Source: Siniperca chuatsi
Lineage: Eukaryota; Chordata; Actinopteri; Centrarchiformes; Sinipercidae
Direction of reading: 5' to 3'
Assembly: GCF_020085105.1 (NCBI RefSeq)
Contig: NC_058043.1
Coordinates: forward strand, 17,660,167-17,724,166
Length of the DNA: 64,000 nucleotides
The notes beneath the pieces are model-generated. The model saw nothing but the letters and a program-made list of their open reading frames with translations, made no database searches and had not been told where the DNA came from. Below are positions 1-13,000 of this stretch, piece after piece; position 1 is the first letter of the stretch, and each line of letters begins with the position of its first letter. A program made the translations under genes and the position numbers.

Positions 1-2829
1 TTAGCATTAATACTACAGTCTGAACCAGTTATACAAAGTAACACAGTCGAGACAAATGGCCTTGTAAGAAAATTCTTCTATTAGCATATTTTAAGGGTGA
101 TTGCTAATATCACAGGCCATTGTTAACAAGCAAACTTTCTTATGTGAATTCATGGCGCACTCACAATTAACATTAGCATAGCACCCTTTATGTCCTCTGG
201 GTGCTTAAATTGAGGTGGGAAGCATGGGTAAACTCTGGGATGAAGAGAAGGCTAATTAGCAAGTTGGGTCTCATCTGCTGGCCTCTAAAACAGGTTGCTG
301 TGATTATGGAAGGAGTGTGTGAATACCACAGTGAGCAGAGAGATTCTGTGCCTCCGTTTACTTCAACCTAAACATGCTAATCTCTTATTCATTCAGCAGA
401 AACCAAAGACGAGTGGCACACTGCTTTAGTTTGTGACAAAACTATGTTTTAGTGTCCGGCTGATAAAAAAAATGTGGACATTCAAAACTATTAAAATTAA
501 ATGCAAAATATTAACTTCAGTTGTAGATTATAAAATTTTCTTTAAGCATGGCGAAATAAACAAATGTTCAAATACATTAAATCCAAGATCACGCTGGTCA
601 TTCTGTCTCTAATCTATGATAAAGTTTCATTATTATGAACAATAACTCAGCTTTTAAAGCCTTTGAAGTCCTCTCAAGTGTGACAAACTTTTTGAGCCAA
701 ATGAGGGATTGCAGATCCCACGCCTTTCAGTCACACGTGAAAATGAACAGGGGTGTAAAATGACTTGCTTTACTTCCAGCACTGATATTTTCCTTCCAGG
801 CGTTCATCTATTACGCTTTATTGTTTTTGATACAAGACTGAGACTGGTGGATCTTGAAGCAGCAATGAAAAAAGTTTTAAAAATCAATAGCCACCTATAC
901 CAACACATTGTCTGTTTATAGCACGATGACAGACAGACAATGAAGAGTCATGCAAACTCCATACCATGGGTTTTACCAAACAATGTTTAAAAATTCAGTA
1001 ATGCAATAAAATATAATAACTCTCAAACATTTACTCTCATTAAAGTTCTCACAAATTAAGTTTTCCACAACTCTGAGACTTGACACGTGTGCTTTTGTCT
1101 CAAACACATATTTTGAAGATGCAGTCAATGTTTATGTGTATAATGTGTGAAAAGTACTAATTGATTTTTTTTTCAAAAATGTTGAATAAAAAAAGTTGCG
1201 AATAGGTCTTTTCTACATAGCTCACACAAAATCTCGATGTTGCTATGTTGCTATTAAAAAACTAAAAAACAAAAAAGTTGTTTATAATGACATGAACAAC
1301 CAGTGTCCCAGAATTCAGCTGTAACCATGGCAACTTCATCCCAGCAAAGGGTTTGGGATTTTTTTAACATGACCTAGTCATGTGAATCGCACCAGACCAT
1401 TACGTATTACGTAAGGGGGCTGGGCGGGTGGGTTGCACTGAGGCAGAGCTAGGCCTGGTTTCTGGGGCTGTGTGATGCTTGCTAAGGGGCCTTGGTTTAA
1501 AGGATTAGAGACTAATTTCCACATGTCACACATGAAAAGGAATGACTACAATCCCTACACCATGCTAAATCAATTCATTCCTACAAGATATTGTGATTTT
1601 CAGGTCACACTGGCTGAAGACCAGCATGACTGTACCACTGTATCCAACAATCTTCCTTTTTACATGTAAACTTCAACAGTAACCTGTGAATCTGTTTTTA
1701 AGAAGCACCCAAAACCTGAATGAGAGAAAAGCGACTGGAAAAGAATGTATTTATGAACAGCAGCACAAATCAGGTAAAGTAAAACACTGAACAACACAGG
1801 AAATAATAATCAGCTCTGCTCAGTAATCTGTTTGTGAGCTAAGCTATGTGTGAACACAAAGGCTACAGGACGAAATACCACCACACAAAAACTGAACACA
1901 CAGGGCTCGGCCATATGATTGAAATCAATTACATAATTAAAAGGACACCACGATATGACAAGGCAAAAATCACGTTTCACATAAAACTGCAAAAAACTAC
2001 ATAAAACAGTTATTTAAGTGCACTGTGAATACAATGACCTTTCTCAATTAGTGTCCCTTAACCTGTTCCAAACCTCATTTTAACATTGGACATTACTATA
2101 TCGTCACAATTTTACTAATATATTACTGTAATGTCATATAATTTGTTCTTGTCAAGGTATATCGACAGACATGTTCAAACAAAATGGAGGACCATGCAAA
2201 GACTTCAGCTTCACCTGAAGTTCCCTCTCCAAGTAAATAAATGTGCAAAGATTCTCCTAATCATGACTGAAATAACTGAAGCCCCTTAATACTGCACATC
2301 AGTCTGCAGAGATACCCTCCGCACTGGCATAATACAAGGATGTGTGTGCGTTTTACAATGTCGATTCATTGAAGACGTATGATTTTTTTAAAATGGTAAA
2401 TTCTTACTTCTCTCTACTTATTTCAGAGTGTGATACCATGGGTGCCATTTATCACATATTAGAGTTGGAAAACAAGCTAGTAATGTTCTGATGCCAGCAT
2501 TTGATGTCATCAACCTAATTTTGCTGATGTCATTTCCGGTAAAAGCTCTTCCAGGGTGCTTAGGAGAGCCGCATCTCACCTTGATTTCACATCTTCTTCC
2601 AAAAATAAAGCTTTGAGCAACATGGTCGCATCGGCCAGCCATACTATATGTATCTGGAAACTCTGAGTAAACGCGTCAAAGTTCATGAAGAGGAAACAAA
2701 GTAATGCCAGTAAGGACCAATGCCATGTAAATGGTTTCAAATCCTTGTTTAAACTATGAGGGTACACGGTATAGAGAGTAGATCCGTTTGGTTTCACAGT
2801 GTATCCATGGCCTGTGATTTAAAGCCTAC
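1..2829 (-). other. dstyk intron 2 (partial), no gene seen
   Basis: AT-rich sequence after the exon 2 donor at 2828-2829, running to the left edge. It has only short chance ORFs. I see no exon of dstyk or of another gene, and no clear repeat with both ends. It is read as intron because the protein is incomplete at LLQ. Confidence 0.6.
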
Positions 2830-5494
2830 CTGTAGCAGTGGGTGATGCAGGGTGATCTCCAGCTCTGCTAGCCTGTGGGCCGGGTCCTCACATTCCTCAT
2901 GGATCTCCAGGTCTTCTCGGGGCACCGTATCCCAGCGGCCACAGTTAGCCGCCAGCTGGTGCACCAGCTCATACTGGCCAGGCAGCGCCAAGCTGAGCCG
3001 TGTCTGTCTCCCATGGGTGAAACACAGCTTCCGCCTCTTGCAGACAGTGCCCTGGACTCCTTCACAAGCCTCTCCGGCCTCAGGGCCGAGTGGCAGCAGC
3101 CTCTCCCCCAGAAGGCAGTTGAGCAGCTGGTAGCGGGCAGCACAGTCCTGGCCTAGTACCAGGATGTACGGGGCAGCGCCCACAGTGTTGCGTAGGAACT
3201 CTTCCTCATGGCTGGAGAAAGAGATGCAGCTAAGCTGGCCTGGGGGAACAGAAGGGGGTATATGATGTTGAGAGGTGGACTGAGAACTAGTGGTCGACCG
3301 ACGTGGGTTTTTCAATGGCCGATGCCGATATTTAGAGAGAAGGGCAGCCGATATATAATGGAGCCGATATCAAAACAAAGAAAAGTCATGTATAACTTCA
3401 TTATTCCATGCACATTACAATATAATATACATGGTTATCTTAGCCAGTAACATGTTGTTTTAGATAGAATTTTTATTAACTTAATAATGATCTAGAAAAA
3501 TACATTGGGTTACGCTGTAGATTTCAGAATGTGACTGGTATTTAAAGGGAGAACGGGGTACAGTACTGTATGTCAGAAGCGACATCATTCGACTGCATTA
3601 TTCTATACATTATAACATATATAATATATATTTAATGCTAGCCAGTAACAGTTTTAGATTAGATTTGAATTAGAAAAGATGATGGTGATTGAGGAAATTT
3701 AGGCAAACGTTTCTAGCAGGATGCATGAGAGCTATAGTACAGGGCTCAAAACGAACTTTTTCAAAACCTTTCCAAAACTCACAAGGAGGAGCGCTAACAT
3801 TGTTCCACAGCAGCCACACTGACAAGGCTGCCTGCAGGTGTGTCTGCAGACATTTTTTGTTTATTGGCCTCGTGAGCGCAGGCATCGGCCAATTAATCGG
3901 TCTATCACTAATGAGAACATAACTTATCAGTAGCTCTAAGCAGCCCTGTTCTTTCCTGGAAGTAGTGAGCTCTTGGTCGGCACTGTAAGCAGAGATAGGG
4001 TACTCAATGACACATCCTTTATCCTTTATATCTGAGCATCATATCATCAGATAAAACAGTTTACATCTGATATTATTCCTTGGGCTATTATTGTCAGATC
4101 CAACCCTAAGATGTGGAGAGCACACAGAAGAACCAATTCAACCTTATTATTTAAAGTATCAGACATAATCCTCAGTGATGCTGAGTCACAGTCTAAAAGA
4201 GTTATATAACAAAGAAGGGAGAGAGCAGCAATGGCCTACTTTATATTAATATATCAGTGCATTCCTTTCATACATAACATACATGTGGTTTTACTGTAAC
4301 CGTTACTCTAATCTAGCATTCCCCTACTAGCATTCACCTCTTGACCTAACATGACGCATTAAAGCCTATTGATTCAGACAGACCTGTGCTGAGCATTTGA
4401 CTGCATGACCTGTGCGCAGTGGATATACTATACTAATGACCTCTACCAAGATAACACATCAAGAACGGTGCTTTTGCATCATGGGATGCACATTTTTTGT
4501 CCAGATAAGTAAGTGTAACCACAGGACATTTGCAAGATGAATCTAGTTAGCAGGTGAAGACATGGGTTTGGCTTTGCCCATGAAAGGCAGCATTATGGTC
4601 TAATTTTTCTGTTGATTATGACTAATCTTAAGATTAACATTGTTCATTCAACACTGAGGAAAATTATTTTGACCATCTCTGTGTACAAGACACTCCTGTA
4701 GATGTGATGCATTACATTTTATTGGCATACCATTACTGCTGTGCGTTTAATCCATGTTTCATAGAAATAAGTATCTGAATCATATGGTCAAAAAAGCTTA
4801 CAATACTCATGAAATGTTAGGATATTGAGCAGTCAAAAACATTTTATAAAACATCCTTAATCTGAGATGGTTGTACTGGAGGAATGTGATACAACAATAT
4901 GACATAATAATATAAAGTTGGACTCAAAGCTACTAAAATATGTCCACAGTAAGCCGACTGTTCTCAGCCAGCTAGTGAGTGCAGAAATCTCAGCATATTT
5001 GGTGCACTTAGTCTGCTCATGCTTGTGAGGGGGGGCTTAATCTCTTTAGTTTTCCCTAACCCTTATTAATGCATTTTTTTCAGTCTATGTGTTGGTAGAG
5101 AAATCACTTGGCAGCAGAAATTTGTTAGTTCTTCCTTTTTGTTTCTCTACAGGATACAAAAGTATAACACAGCTATGGATATGTTTTTTGTCAACCATCT
5201 GGGATTATTTAAACATGGTTTAAACACTGTGGCATTTAGGTGCAATACAGGGGTTTTCAGATGCTGCTGCTGCATGTGTTCAAACCTACCTGCCTCCAGA
5301 GAAGCAGAATCCGAGCTAATAGTTGATGCACAAGCATTGCTGTAATTTTGCCTTATTTCCCGGAAGAATGCATTAGTCTCCTTCAGGTTCTTCTTCAGCT
5401 GTATGGTGTGCTTGTTGTAGCTGTTAAATATCCTTGTCAGTTCCCGAGCTAAAGGAGTCGTTTTCTGTTGTTGTACATTTCCCTCCATGGTCAT
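2830..5494 (-). CDS. dstyk: Dual serine/threonine and tyrosine protein kinase, N-terminal two coding exons (partial)
   Basis: Two coding exons on the minus strand, 5290-5494 and 2830-3239, encode about the first 205 residues. Exon 1 ends in phase 1 at a GTAGGT donor. Exon 2 starts after a CCCCCAG acceptor and the split glycine codon closes. Exon 2 ends cleanly on codons for LLQ before GTAGGC. Exon 2 carries stretches typical of DSTYK, such as YILVLGQDCAARYQLLNCLL and KLCFTHGRQTRLSLALPGQY, well upstream of the kinase domain. DSTYK is a cytoplasmic dual-specificity kinase of the RIP-like group linked to FGF/ERK signalling. Its catalytic domain must lie beyond the left edge. Two in-frame ATGs (5492-5494 and 5486-5488) are possible; the second (MEGN) looks more like the family. 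A hAT-like MITE lies 48 bp from the exon 2 acceptor. Identity is confident from remembered family sequence; no search was run. Confidence 0.93.
3288..3910. repeat. hAT-like MITE inside dstyk intron 1
   Basis: Ends are inverted and similar: the left end reads TAGTGGTCGACCGACG and the right end AATCGGTCTATCACTA. The interior repeats the phrase GCCGATATC/GCCGATGCC common in fish repeats of this kind. The element is flanked by 8-bp direct repeats CTGAGAAC (3280-3287) and ATGAGAAC (3911-3918), which agree at 7 of 8 bases. That length is what hAT transposases leave. There is no transposase ORF, so it is non-autonomous. The chance ORF at 3689-3922 is part of it. Confidence 0.75.
3911..5289 (-). other. 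Rest of dstyk intron 1
   Basis: AT-rich intron sequence between the MITE and the exon 1 donor at 5288-5289. No additional exon or well-bounded repeat was recognised. Confidence 0.5.
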
Positions 5495-6330
5495 CAGGTT
5501 GAGCTGCTGCCTTCTCCTTGTTGTGATTCACAAGGTTAAGCAGGTGCCAACACCCCAAATTGAACGTCTTTAGTTGAGATGCTTAAATGTCACCCACCTG
5601 CTAGGCTGTGTTAAATCATTCAGAAAGAGGCGGCTTCATTCACTTGTAGTCCGCTTTAACATATCATTAACATTAATGTATTAGTGCTGGACAGACAACA
5701 GTCCCTGCAGTGTTTTGTGTCAGTGGCGTTTGCTGTTATGATGTAGAAGCTGACCAGCACAGCTAGCTAGCTTAACGTCGTGCCTCGAGTGAAAGATAAC
5801 TTCAGTGTTATTGACTCGAGGCGAGATTTTAACTAGCTAACAAACTAACCGCTATTTCGGTATCTCGTGTTAGCTGCCCTTTGTAGTTCACACCGACGGT
5901 CTGACTGACTGACTGACTGCCAACTGAGGAGTGTCGTAAAAACAAATTATACAAAGACCACAATAATATATTGACGACTAACGTGCTAAGTAATCTGTCT
6001 TTTGCGACCTAACTGTGGTCCAGACGTTAGCGCCGCTAGCCAGAAGGCATCTCCAGTCCGTCCTCGCCTTGGCCTGGCACAACACACATAACGTTAGCCT
6101 TTAACTTCACGTAAATAGTCCAAGGCACCGTTTCACAGCCATACAGCTCCGTGTTTGAGGAGGGGCCCAACTTTGACAGTTGCCTCTAAATTACAACGGC
6201 CTAAGCACGACAAAAACGTTTTCCTGACGAGGCTCCTTGGGAAAAGATCTTCCTAAACTGGCTCCGACCAGGAGAAGCCAGCGGACATCTTCCACCCTGG
6301 AGAGCGACGGCACTCAGTGATTATTTTCTC
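5495..6330 (-). promoter_or_regulatory. Probable dstyk 5' region
   Basis: Sequence upstream of the dstyk start is richer in CpG than its surroundings. It contains GCTAGCTAGC (5760-5772), a GACT run (5899-5918), ACGTTAGC (6024-6031) and TAACGTTAGC (6089-6098). A 5' UTR and promoter are expected here because this is the first coding exon. No TATA box or transcription start can be fixed by eye. Confidence 0.4.
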
Positions 6331-6771
6331 TTTCGCTGATGAAGAGGACAGTCAGTGGTGGTGCAGGGCGAGGTGTCTCCGAACCAAATCACGGAGCTGG
6401 GACCAGGCAATCAAATCACTGCAAAACAGAAAGTCGACACGGCCAAAGTTGGGGAGAGGAAAGGGCGGGGTTCGGGATGACGCACTGCAACCTGGGAAAT
6501 GTAGGACAGCCACTGTACGGTGTGTGGATGGGTCACTTTGTACTTAATGTGTTTCAATAAAAGAAATTAAAGATTTTGCAAGGAGCCAATATGGAAGCCC
6601 AATTTCGCCAGGAAAATAAAAACAAATAGATGAGATGTTAGGATGACAAGATTATGACATATATAAAATTTATGAGACAGTTTTCAAAGAAAAAATTACA
6701 AAATAGTAACTAAGTCTTTTGACTTAGTATCTGATTATTTTGATTTATTTTCTGACAATTGTGATTTATTA

Positions 6772-7230
6772 TTTCATTAGATTAGATTTAACAGTATTTT
6801 AATTGCACACAGTAAGTACCAGTACATTGAAATGCAGTTTAGCACCTAACCAGATCGTGCAAACAGTAGCAAAAGTGCATATAGAGATACATACCAAGTG
6901 TACAGTGTGAATACTTGAAATCTTATAAATCACTTCTCAAAACTTATCTTTCTAAAAAGCTTTTTATTTCCTACATGTCTTCTCTGTTCTTTATGATTGT
7001 TATCTATTATTGTTGGGTATTTTATTGTTGTATTATTATAATTGTCTGATTTTATTTGCCTCATTGCAGTCCTGAAATGTTTTAATCCTAGTTCAACAAT
7101 GTAAAACACTTTGTAACTTTGTTTTGAAAAGTGCTTTACAAATAGTTATTATTATTATTATTATTATAAAATGTAAGGCAGCTATGATATGTATGTATGT
7201 AACTATGATGATCCTAATAAACAGTTTGCA
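6772..7230. repeat. Dispersed teleost repeat fragment
   Basis: Contains the phrases AGATTAGATTTAACAGTATT, AATGCAGTTTAGCACCTAACC and AGTGTACAGTGTGAATAC. I recognise these as recurring in many fish genomes. No target duplication or family name could be fixed, and the right boundary is approximate. Confidence 0.4.
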
Positions 7231-7234
7231 CAGT

Positions 7235-7375
7235 AGAATGGTCTGGTCATGTGTACCAGTCAGGAAGGGTCTAACAAAAGACGCTTCTTAGTTGCATTGT
7301 GGGAAATCCAGTGTTTTTGGAGCTTGACCCTTACTAGGGACTAAAAGTCAGGATATGCCCCTTTAAGATTTTGAC
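7235..7375. repeat. Short dispersed repeat, three related copies in the window
   Basis: A stretch around GTTGCATTGTGGGAAATCC and TTACTAGGGACTAAAAGTC. Related sequence appears near 25995-26095 (TTACTGGGGACTACACTGGG ... CACTGGATCCCACACG) and near 32335-32385 (inverse phrase TTTCCCACAATGCAACTC). A low-copy MITE or SINE remnant is likely; the class is unknown. Confidence 0.4.
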
Positions 7376-9149
7376 TTAGTATCCCTTAATTTTGATTTAT
7401 TAGCTCATAATTTTGACTTATTTTCATTTGATTGCATAATTTTTCCCCCCTGGCAGTAATGGGCTTTCATAATGATTCCAGTAAATCTTATGGGATAAAA
7501 ACTAATATAATTTGTACCCTTGAATTACTAATTAGTTCCCTCAAATGACAAATTCTTTAGCACATATGATCAATTCCAGTGTATGAACATGTATGAAAAA
7601 GGAACAAGAAACGTCTTTCTTGTCTGTTATATATACTGTACCATCATCAGCATGTAAATGTAATTTCTGTGGCTAATTGTGGCCCAAAGAAGACTGACCA
7701 CGTGCAGTGGTCTCTGTTTTTGCCACCGACTACACAGTCTATTGTTTATCCACTTCACTTTTCCTAAACCACTCATATCTCCATACATATACACATTTGC
7801 TTACCTCTTGGTTTTGTATAAGATACACATGTTTGCACATATATCAGTCTACTTTACAAACTTTTGTTCAACAAAGAAATTTTGAGTTAGAAAACGCAAT
7901 GACCAGTTTTGGGCATGTGGTGGTAGGACTGCTGCTACTGAGCCCCCTCTTCTGGCAGACATACTGAATTACATAAATAACACCTCAAAATAGTTGTGAG
8001 GGGCTTACTTTCTGATAGACTATTAAAAGCTTATATGCTTTGATTTCATAAATGTAAAATATCTGACATATAGTGACAAATCTTGTCAATTTGTGACGTT
8101 AATATGTGGAAATGTGTTTCATGTGCAGTCAGAGACTGATCAGTATATATTTATGTTGTCTCCCTTAAACTATTCTTCTTGTAATACATTTTGCTAGTCT
8201 AAATCTTATCCCTCCAAGATGAAGTGTGCAAGATAATCTGTTCCCAGATTACAGCATTTTTAGGACCTATTTTGGCTGCAAAAGCACTTTCATTGTTTAT
8301 TTTGTGCACAGTGTTCCTCTGCATGCATGAGTGAAGACACTCTGGCACGTTACTCAGAAAACTGAATGGCAAACACAACGAACGGCTGTTCCTGATGGGT
8401 TAGGAGGTCAGTTAAGACAGACTTTCTGAGGGAGCGGCCAATTGGCTCAAAGTATTAAATGTGAGTGTTCCTGAAAATCAGGGATGTCTGCTCATCCTGT
8501 CCTGACTGACAAACACTCATCAGCTAAGTCTGAACTAATATTACATTCTACACAGGATATTAAACACTAAACTAATACTAAAATACGCTTATTAGTAGTA
8601 TGTAGTAGAAATACTTGGGACAGAGCCATTGTCTGTTTCTGTTTAAGTTAGACCAACTGATTCAAATCAGTCAACCCACATTCTTGCAGCTGGTGAATTG
8701 CATGCTGATCTCTAGTGGCCTACAACTGTAACGACACTACTCATCCAACCTCTTGCTCTTTTCTATACGTTACATAAGTTCACTACAGACTGCCTATTTA
8801 GGTCAAGCTGACCGATTAGTTGAATAACCAAACACATATTCTAGCTCCATGAAGTCAGCTCAAATTTGAAATGTAGTATCTCTGTGAGATGGCGGAAATC
8901 AAAGAGGAAAAAGGTTTTTGTTTCTTCCTTTTAAACTGTAACGGTGTTATTCCAGTCGCTCTTCATCATCTACAAGTAGATATAGGTTATGTTGGAAAAG
9001 GAGGCACTGGCTCATTAATCAGCATTTTGTCCCCCAAGTGAATAATTCAGAAAAAAGGCCACAGTAACTGCATATCATTAATGTGTGTCAATTATTTTAA
9101 CTATTTCATATGACTACTGTTTGGTCGTTTTATTTATGTATTTATTTTA

Positions 9150-9345
9150 ATTCAATGCATCATATTTTATAAGCTCTTGATACGTTTTGTATGTAAAATC
9201 TTAACCTGTAAAGTAACAACCTAAAGCTGTCAAATGAATGTAGTGGAGTAAAAAGTACAATATTTGAATCGTAGTAGAGAATAAGTAACAGAAATGCTAA
9301 GGAAAGTACAAATACCTCAAATTTCTACCGTAGCGGGCTACAGTA
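9150..9345. repeat. Truncated CAGTGGTGG-type MITE fragment
   Basis: The run from ATGCATCATATTTTATAAGC through GTAGTGGAGTAAAAAGTAC matches the internal part of the MITE family seen complete at 52044-52521. Both termini are missing, so this is an old fragment. Confidence 0.55.
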
Positions 9346-9689
9346 GTTCACTTTATTACGTTCAACCACTGGTTATTATTGTATATTGCAAGGCTGTATT
9401 AAATACCTCTGTCCCACACTTGATTTCTTTTTGTGGTGCGCTTGTTGTGTCCTACATGTCCGTGCACACCGATTGAAACAGTCACACAAAAGCTGTGATC
9501 TGCAGTTTGTGTTCTTACTTGGCTGAACTACTTACTGCCATACTTCTATTACAAGTCCTACTGCAGCTATATTAATGCTGCTATTAATACTGGAGTCTGC
9601 TGCTAGTAAAAAATATAACGGAGGGGAAAAAAGAAAGTCACAAAAAACACTAAGAGAGAGCTGAATAATGTAACAAACAAAGCGCCATC

Positions 9690-10044
9690 AATGGATGATC
9701 TTACAGTCACCGGCGGCGCCTGGTGCCACAAACCAAGCGCTCCTCAGTGCACCTGAAACGCCCCTCGACTGTCGTCGTTTTCCAGCAGCTCCGGTCTCAG
9801 TGTGCCGTGTACCTGCTGCTGCTAGTGGGTCTCGGCTCTGTAGAGAAGACAGACGCTCTCTGGGTCTAAGGTCACATGTTTCGGTTTTTGTCTTCAACAG
9901 TGATTTTTTTTAAATTTTGATCTGAATTGTACATTTGGTAGCAACTCGCTCCCGCAACGACAGAGCTCCGCGCGAAGGAATGCACGTTAACAACGATACC
10001 TGCGTCCGAAAATACGCAAAAGAAGATTACAGCGTTTTGTCAGG
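9690..10044 (+). promoter_or_regulatory. nuak2 5' region, CpG-enriched
   Basis: The 350 bp before the nuak2 ATG is clearly richer in CpG than the flanks (for example CACCGGCGGCGCC at 9708-9720 and CCGCGCGAAGG at 9968-9978). It probably holds the promoter and 5' UTR. No TATA box is obvious. Confidence 0.45.
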
Positions 10045-13000
10045 ATGTACGGCTTAAATGTTGCCCGTCTTTCGTCAAACTGCAGGCCGTCCGTGGGGGG
10101 AGTTTCACCCGAGGAAAACACTCGTGTCGGGAAAACTCAGTTCCAGCTGCCCGTGAAAAAGCAAGCCGTGAAGAGACACCACCACAAACACAACCTGAAG
10201 CACAGGTACGAGTTTCTGGAGACCCTCGGGAAAGGAACCTATGGCAAAGTGAAGAAAGCCAAGGAAAGATCCGGTAAACTGGTAAGCATTGATGTTCACC
10301 TTCTTTTATCACTATTTTACCATGTGAGCAAATTGTAATGGCTCTATAAATGATGGCCACATCTGCGGTCAGTATTAAGGTCTGTGTTTGCTCTAGTTAC
10401 TGTCCTATCGGCCACCTGTTTAGATATAGGGGGCTATTTTTAGAAGACGCACTGTCTGCACACAGGTAGTCTGCATTTGGGTTGTACTTTGGGGAAAATT
10501 TTACTCTACATGATTGGCTTTAAGTTTCTCCCTGTAAAAGAAGAGGTGAGCCATATTACTGAATTGTAAACTAATAAAAAAGGAAAGTGTGTCTGCTGCT
10601 GCCATTTTTGTCAGTTGCCGAACCAGCTTAAGTTTGCCAAAGAGTTCATTGTGTTTGTTTTAGGGGGGTTGCTCTTACTTTTCCCAGTGTTTTCTGAACA
10701 CTGCGTCCAGTCTCAAGATCACTGAATAAGCTGTTTTTTTAATGTCTTGTGAATTGCAACCCATATGCAATAATCTAAGTAGTTTATTCTCACCACCTTT
10801 ATCAGTGTGGATACTGCTCTGTTTGTTAACAGGGTTGAAAAGTACACACAGTGTTGGTCATCTGTGTAAACTAAATTAAAATTACACTATTATAGTGTTT
10901 TCACATCATGATATCAGTTTCCACATAATGGTCCCTATTTCTGAGGCAAACCCAATATCCTACCAAGTTATTTGTGGGGCATTAAAGTAAAATGCACGGT
11001 CATATGACAACAAAAATCAATACTTCTGTTTGAGATCATCCTTCAAAGACTGAAGCAAAAAATGTTTCCTGTAAATCTGTCACTATACACAAGAAGTTTT
11101 ACACAGTCACTTCCTTTTGGCATAAAGACAGCATAAAGGAAAGGCGTTTCGCTGGAAAGACTGAGTGTCACAAGAGGGAGTTTTAGACAGGAAAGTTTGG
11201 TAACTTTCATTCTGTGCTACTGATGAAGGCAGAGGTGCAACTAGCCTTTCAGGTGAATTCCAGCTCCCCATGACCTAATGGGAAATGGGAAGTATTTAAA
11301 ACAGATTGGACAGAGATAAGCCTTTAAAAGGGACGGAGGAGTTGGCAAACAAATGCCAAGTAAGATTTTTCTATAGTGTATCCCAATCAGAATCTGTGCT
11401 GTTGTTTTTTCGAGCGTTAATATTCAGAAATGGATAATGCACCTGTTTATATGGCTGAGGGTAGACTAAATATTAGAAACACCTCTGTATAATGCAATAA
11501 AATTCAACAACACCACAAACTACAGCCTACAAAATGACCACAAAGTTGACTCGAACACCTTTCTAAAGCAGTTTCAACAAAAACGAAACACTATTATCTT
11601 CATGAAGGTGGAATTTTCTGCAGGGCTCTTGTGTTAGACTGCATTAGTTTTTGCTGGGTGTACCTAATAAACTGGCAACTGAGTATATGTTTGTGTACAT
11701 ATTACATATTACAAACGTGATGATTTGCATTCTTCTAGGTCTTTTTTTTCCTTCCATGACCTAATGTATCAAACCTTCAATGAGGAAATGTAAGTTTATA
11801 GGCAAATTATCAAAAACAAAAAGCACACCTAGGATGTAAATTCATTTTCCACATTTGCAGGCAGATAGCTCCAGATATAGTGACTCCTCAAAAAAACAGA
11901 TACTTGGCCTAAACGTGAACTCCTTTTGTTAGTAAGTCTGGCTCAGCAGTCAAGTCATGTTTATCAGAAATGCTCTTTTTTAAAAGATGATGTTTGTTAT
12001 GAGTGAAGTCAATGAAGTGAGTGTCAGGATGGAATTCCCCTTCTGTGCCTGCCGCATGTTCAGCCTTGTCTACACACCCATCTCTGCTCCTACATGTGCC
12101 ATGACTTGCTGCTGCTGCTGCTACACTTTGGTTTTTATAGGATATGAGTTGGTGTCTGAGATTCATCCCTGCAGGCAGCTTCCTAATCGTCATGACTCAA
12201 ACCCATGTTCAAATGTCAAAATACTGATGGTGCCCAAAGGTGTGTTTTGAACTCACACCAAACAAATATGGCTTAAACAGCAGATAGCATAGACTGGAAA
12301 TAGGAGAAACATCCATGTGCTTTGTTTTTATCTGCCGTCCTTACTATTGACAACATAATGGACAATGATATGTAATTTGACACAGGGAGTGACACAACAC
12401 AAAGGATGGCTTCATCTTGCGTGCGTTGTGGCACTACAGCTGTTCCCATTGTAAGTTTGATTACATAACCCATTTAGGTGGGAGGCTTCAGCACACATAG
12501 ATGTAGGGTTGACCTCACACTCCGTACATGATGTATGTGTATGTGTATCCAAAAGGACACCCCAATTAAGTACCTAGATTGGGTTGCACCAGCTATTCAT
12601 AAATCCATTACTATGTTTGTGGGGAAAGTCCTTCTTAGGTTCTTAGTAGCGGCTAGCTAGTTTCAAACTAGTGATTTACCAAATTGGGTTACACCATTAA
12701 AACTTAAGAATTTTCTTGGCTAGTAAAGACTTGAGTTAACTGTAAATCGTTTGCAGGGATACATCCGTTCTCTTAATTATTGACTCTTTTGGTGTTTAAA
12801 ATGTCCTAAAAACACAGAACAATTTCCTAAAGCCCAAGATCATGTCATAAAATTGCTTGTTTTGCCAAACTAACTATTCAAAGAGGAACGATATAAAATT
12901 TACAATCACAAAGACAAATAAAAGCAGCAAATCCTCACAAGTGAGGAGCTGGAACTAGGAAATGTTTGGCACTTTTGCTAGAAACAAATGACGTAATTGA

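Larger units (their letters stand above)
6331..9689. other. dstyk-nuak2 intergenic region
   Basis: The two genes are head-to-head with about 4.5 kb between start codons. The middle is AT-rich and carries interspersed repeat fragments at roughly 6772-7230, 7235-7375 and 9150-9345, plus an ATT microsatellite near 7145-7167. The ORFs at 6317-6560 and 7679-7967 show no family motif or splice support and are taken as chance. Confidence 0.5.

Noticed and set aside
2852-3156. Plus-strand ORFs opposite dstyk exon 2
   Set aside because: Antisense shadows of a GC-rich conserved exon.
10040-10360. Minus-strand ORF opposite nuak2 exon 1
   Set aside because: Antisense shadow of the coding exon.
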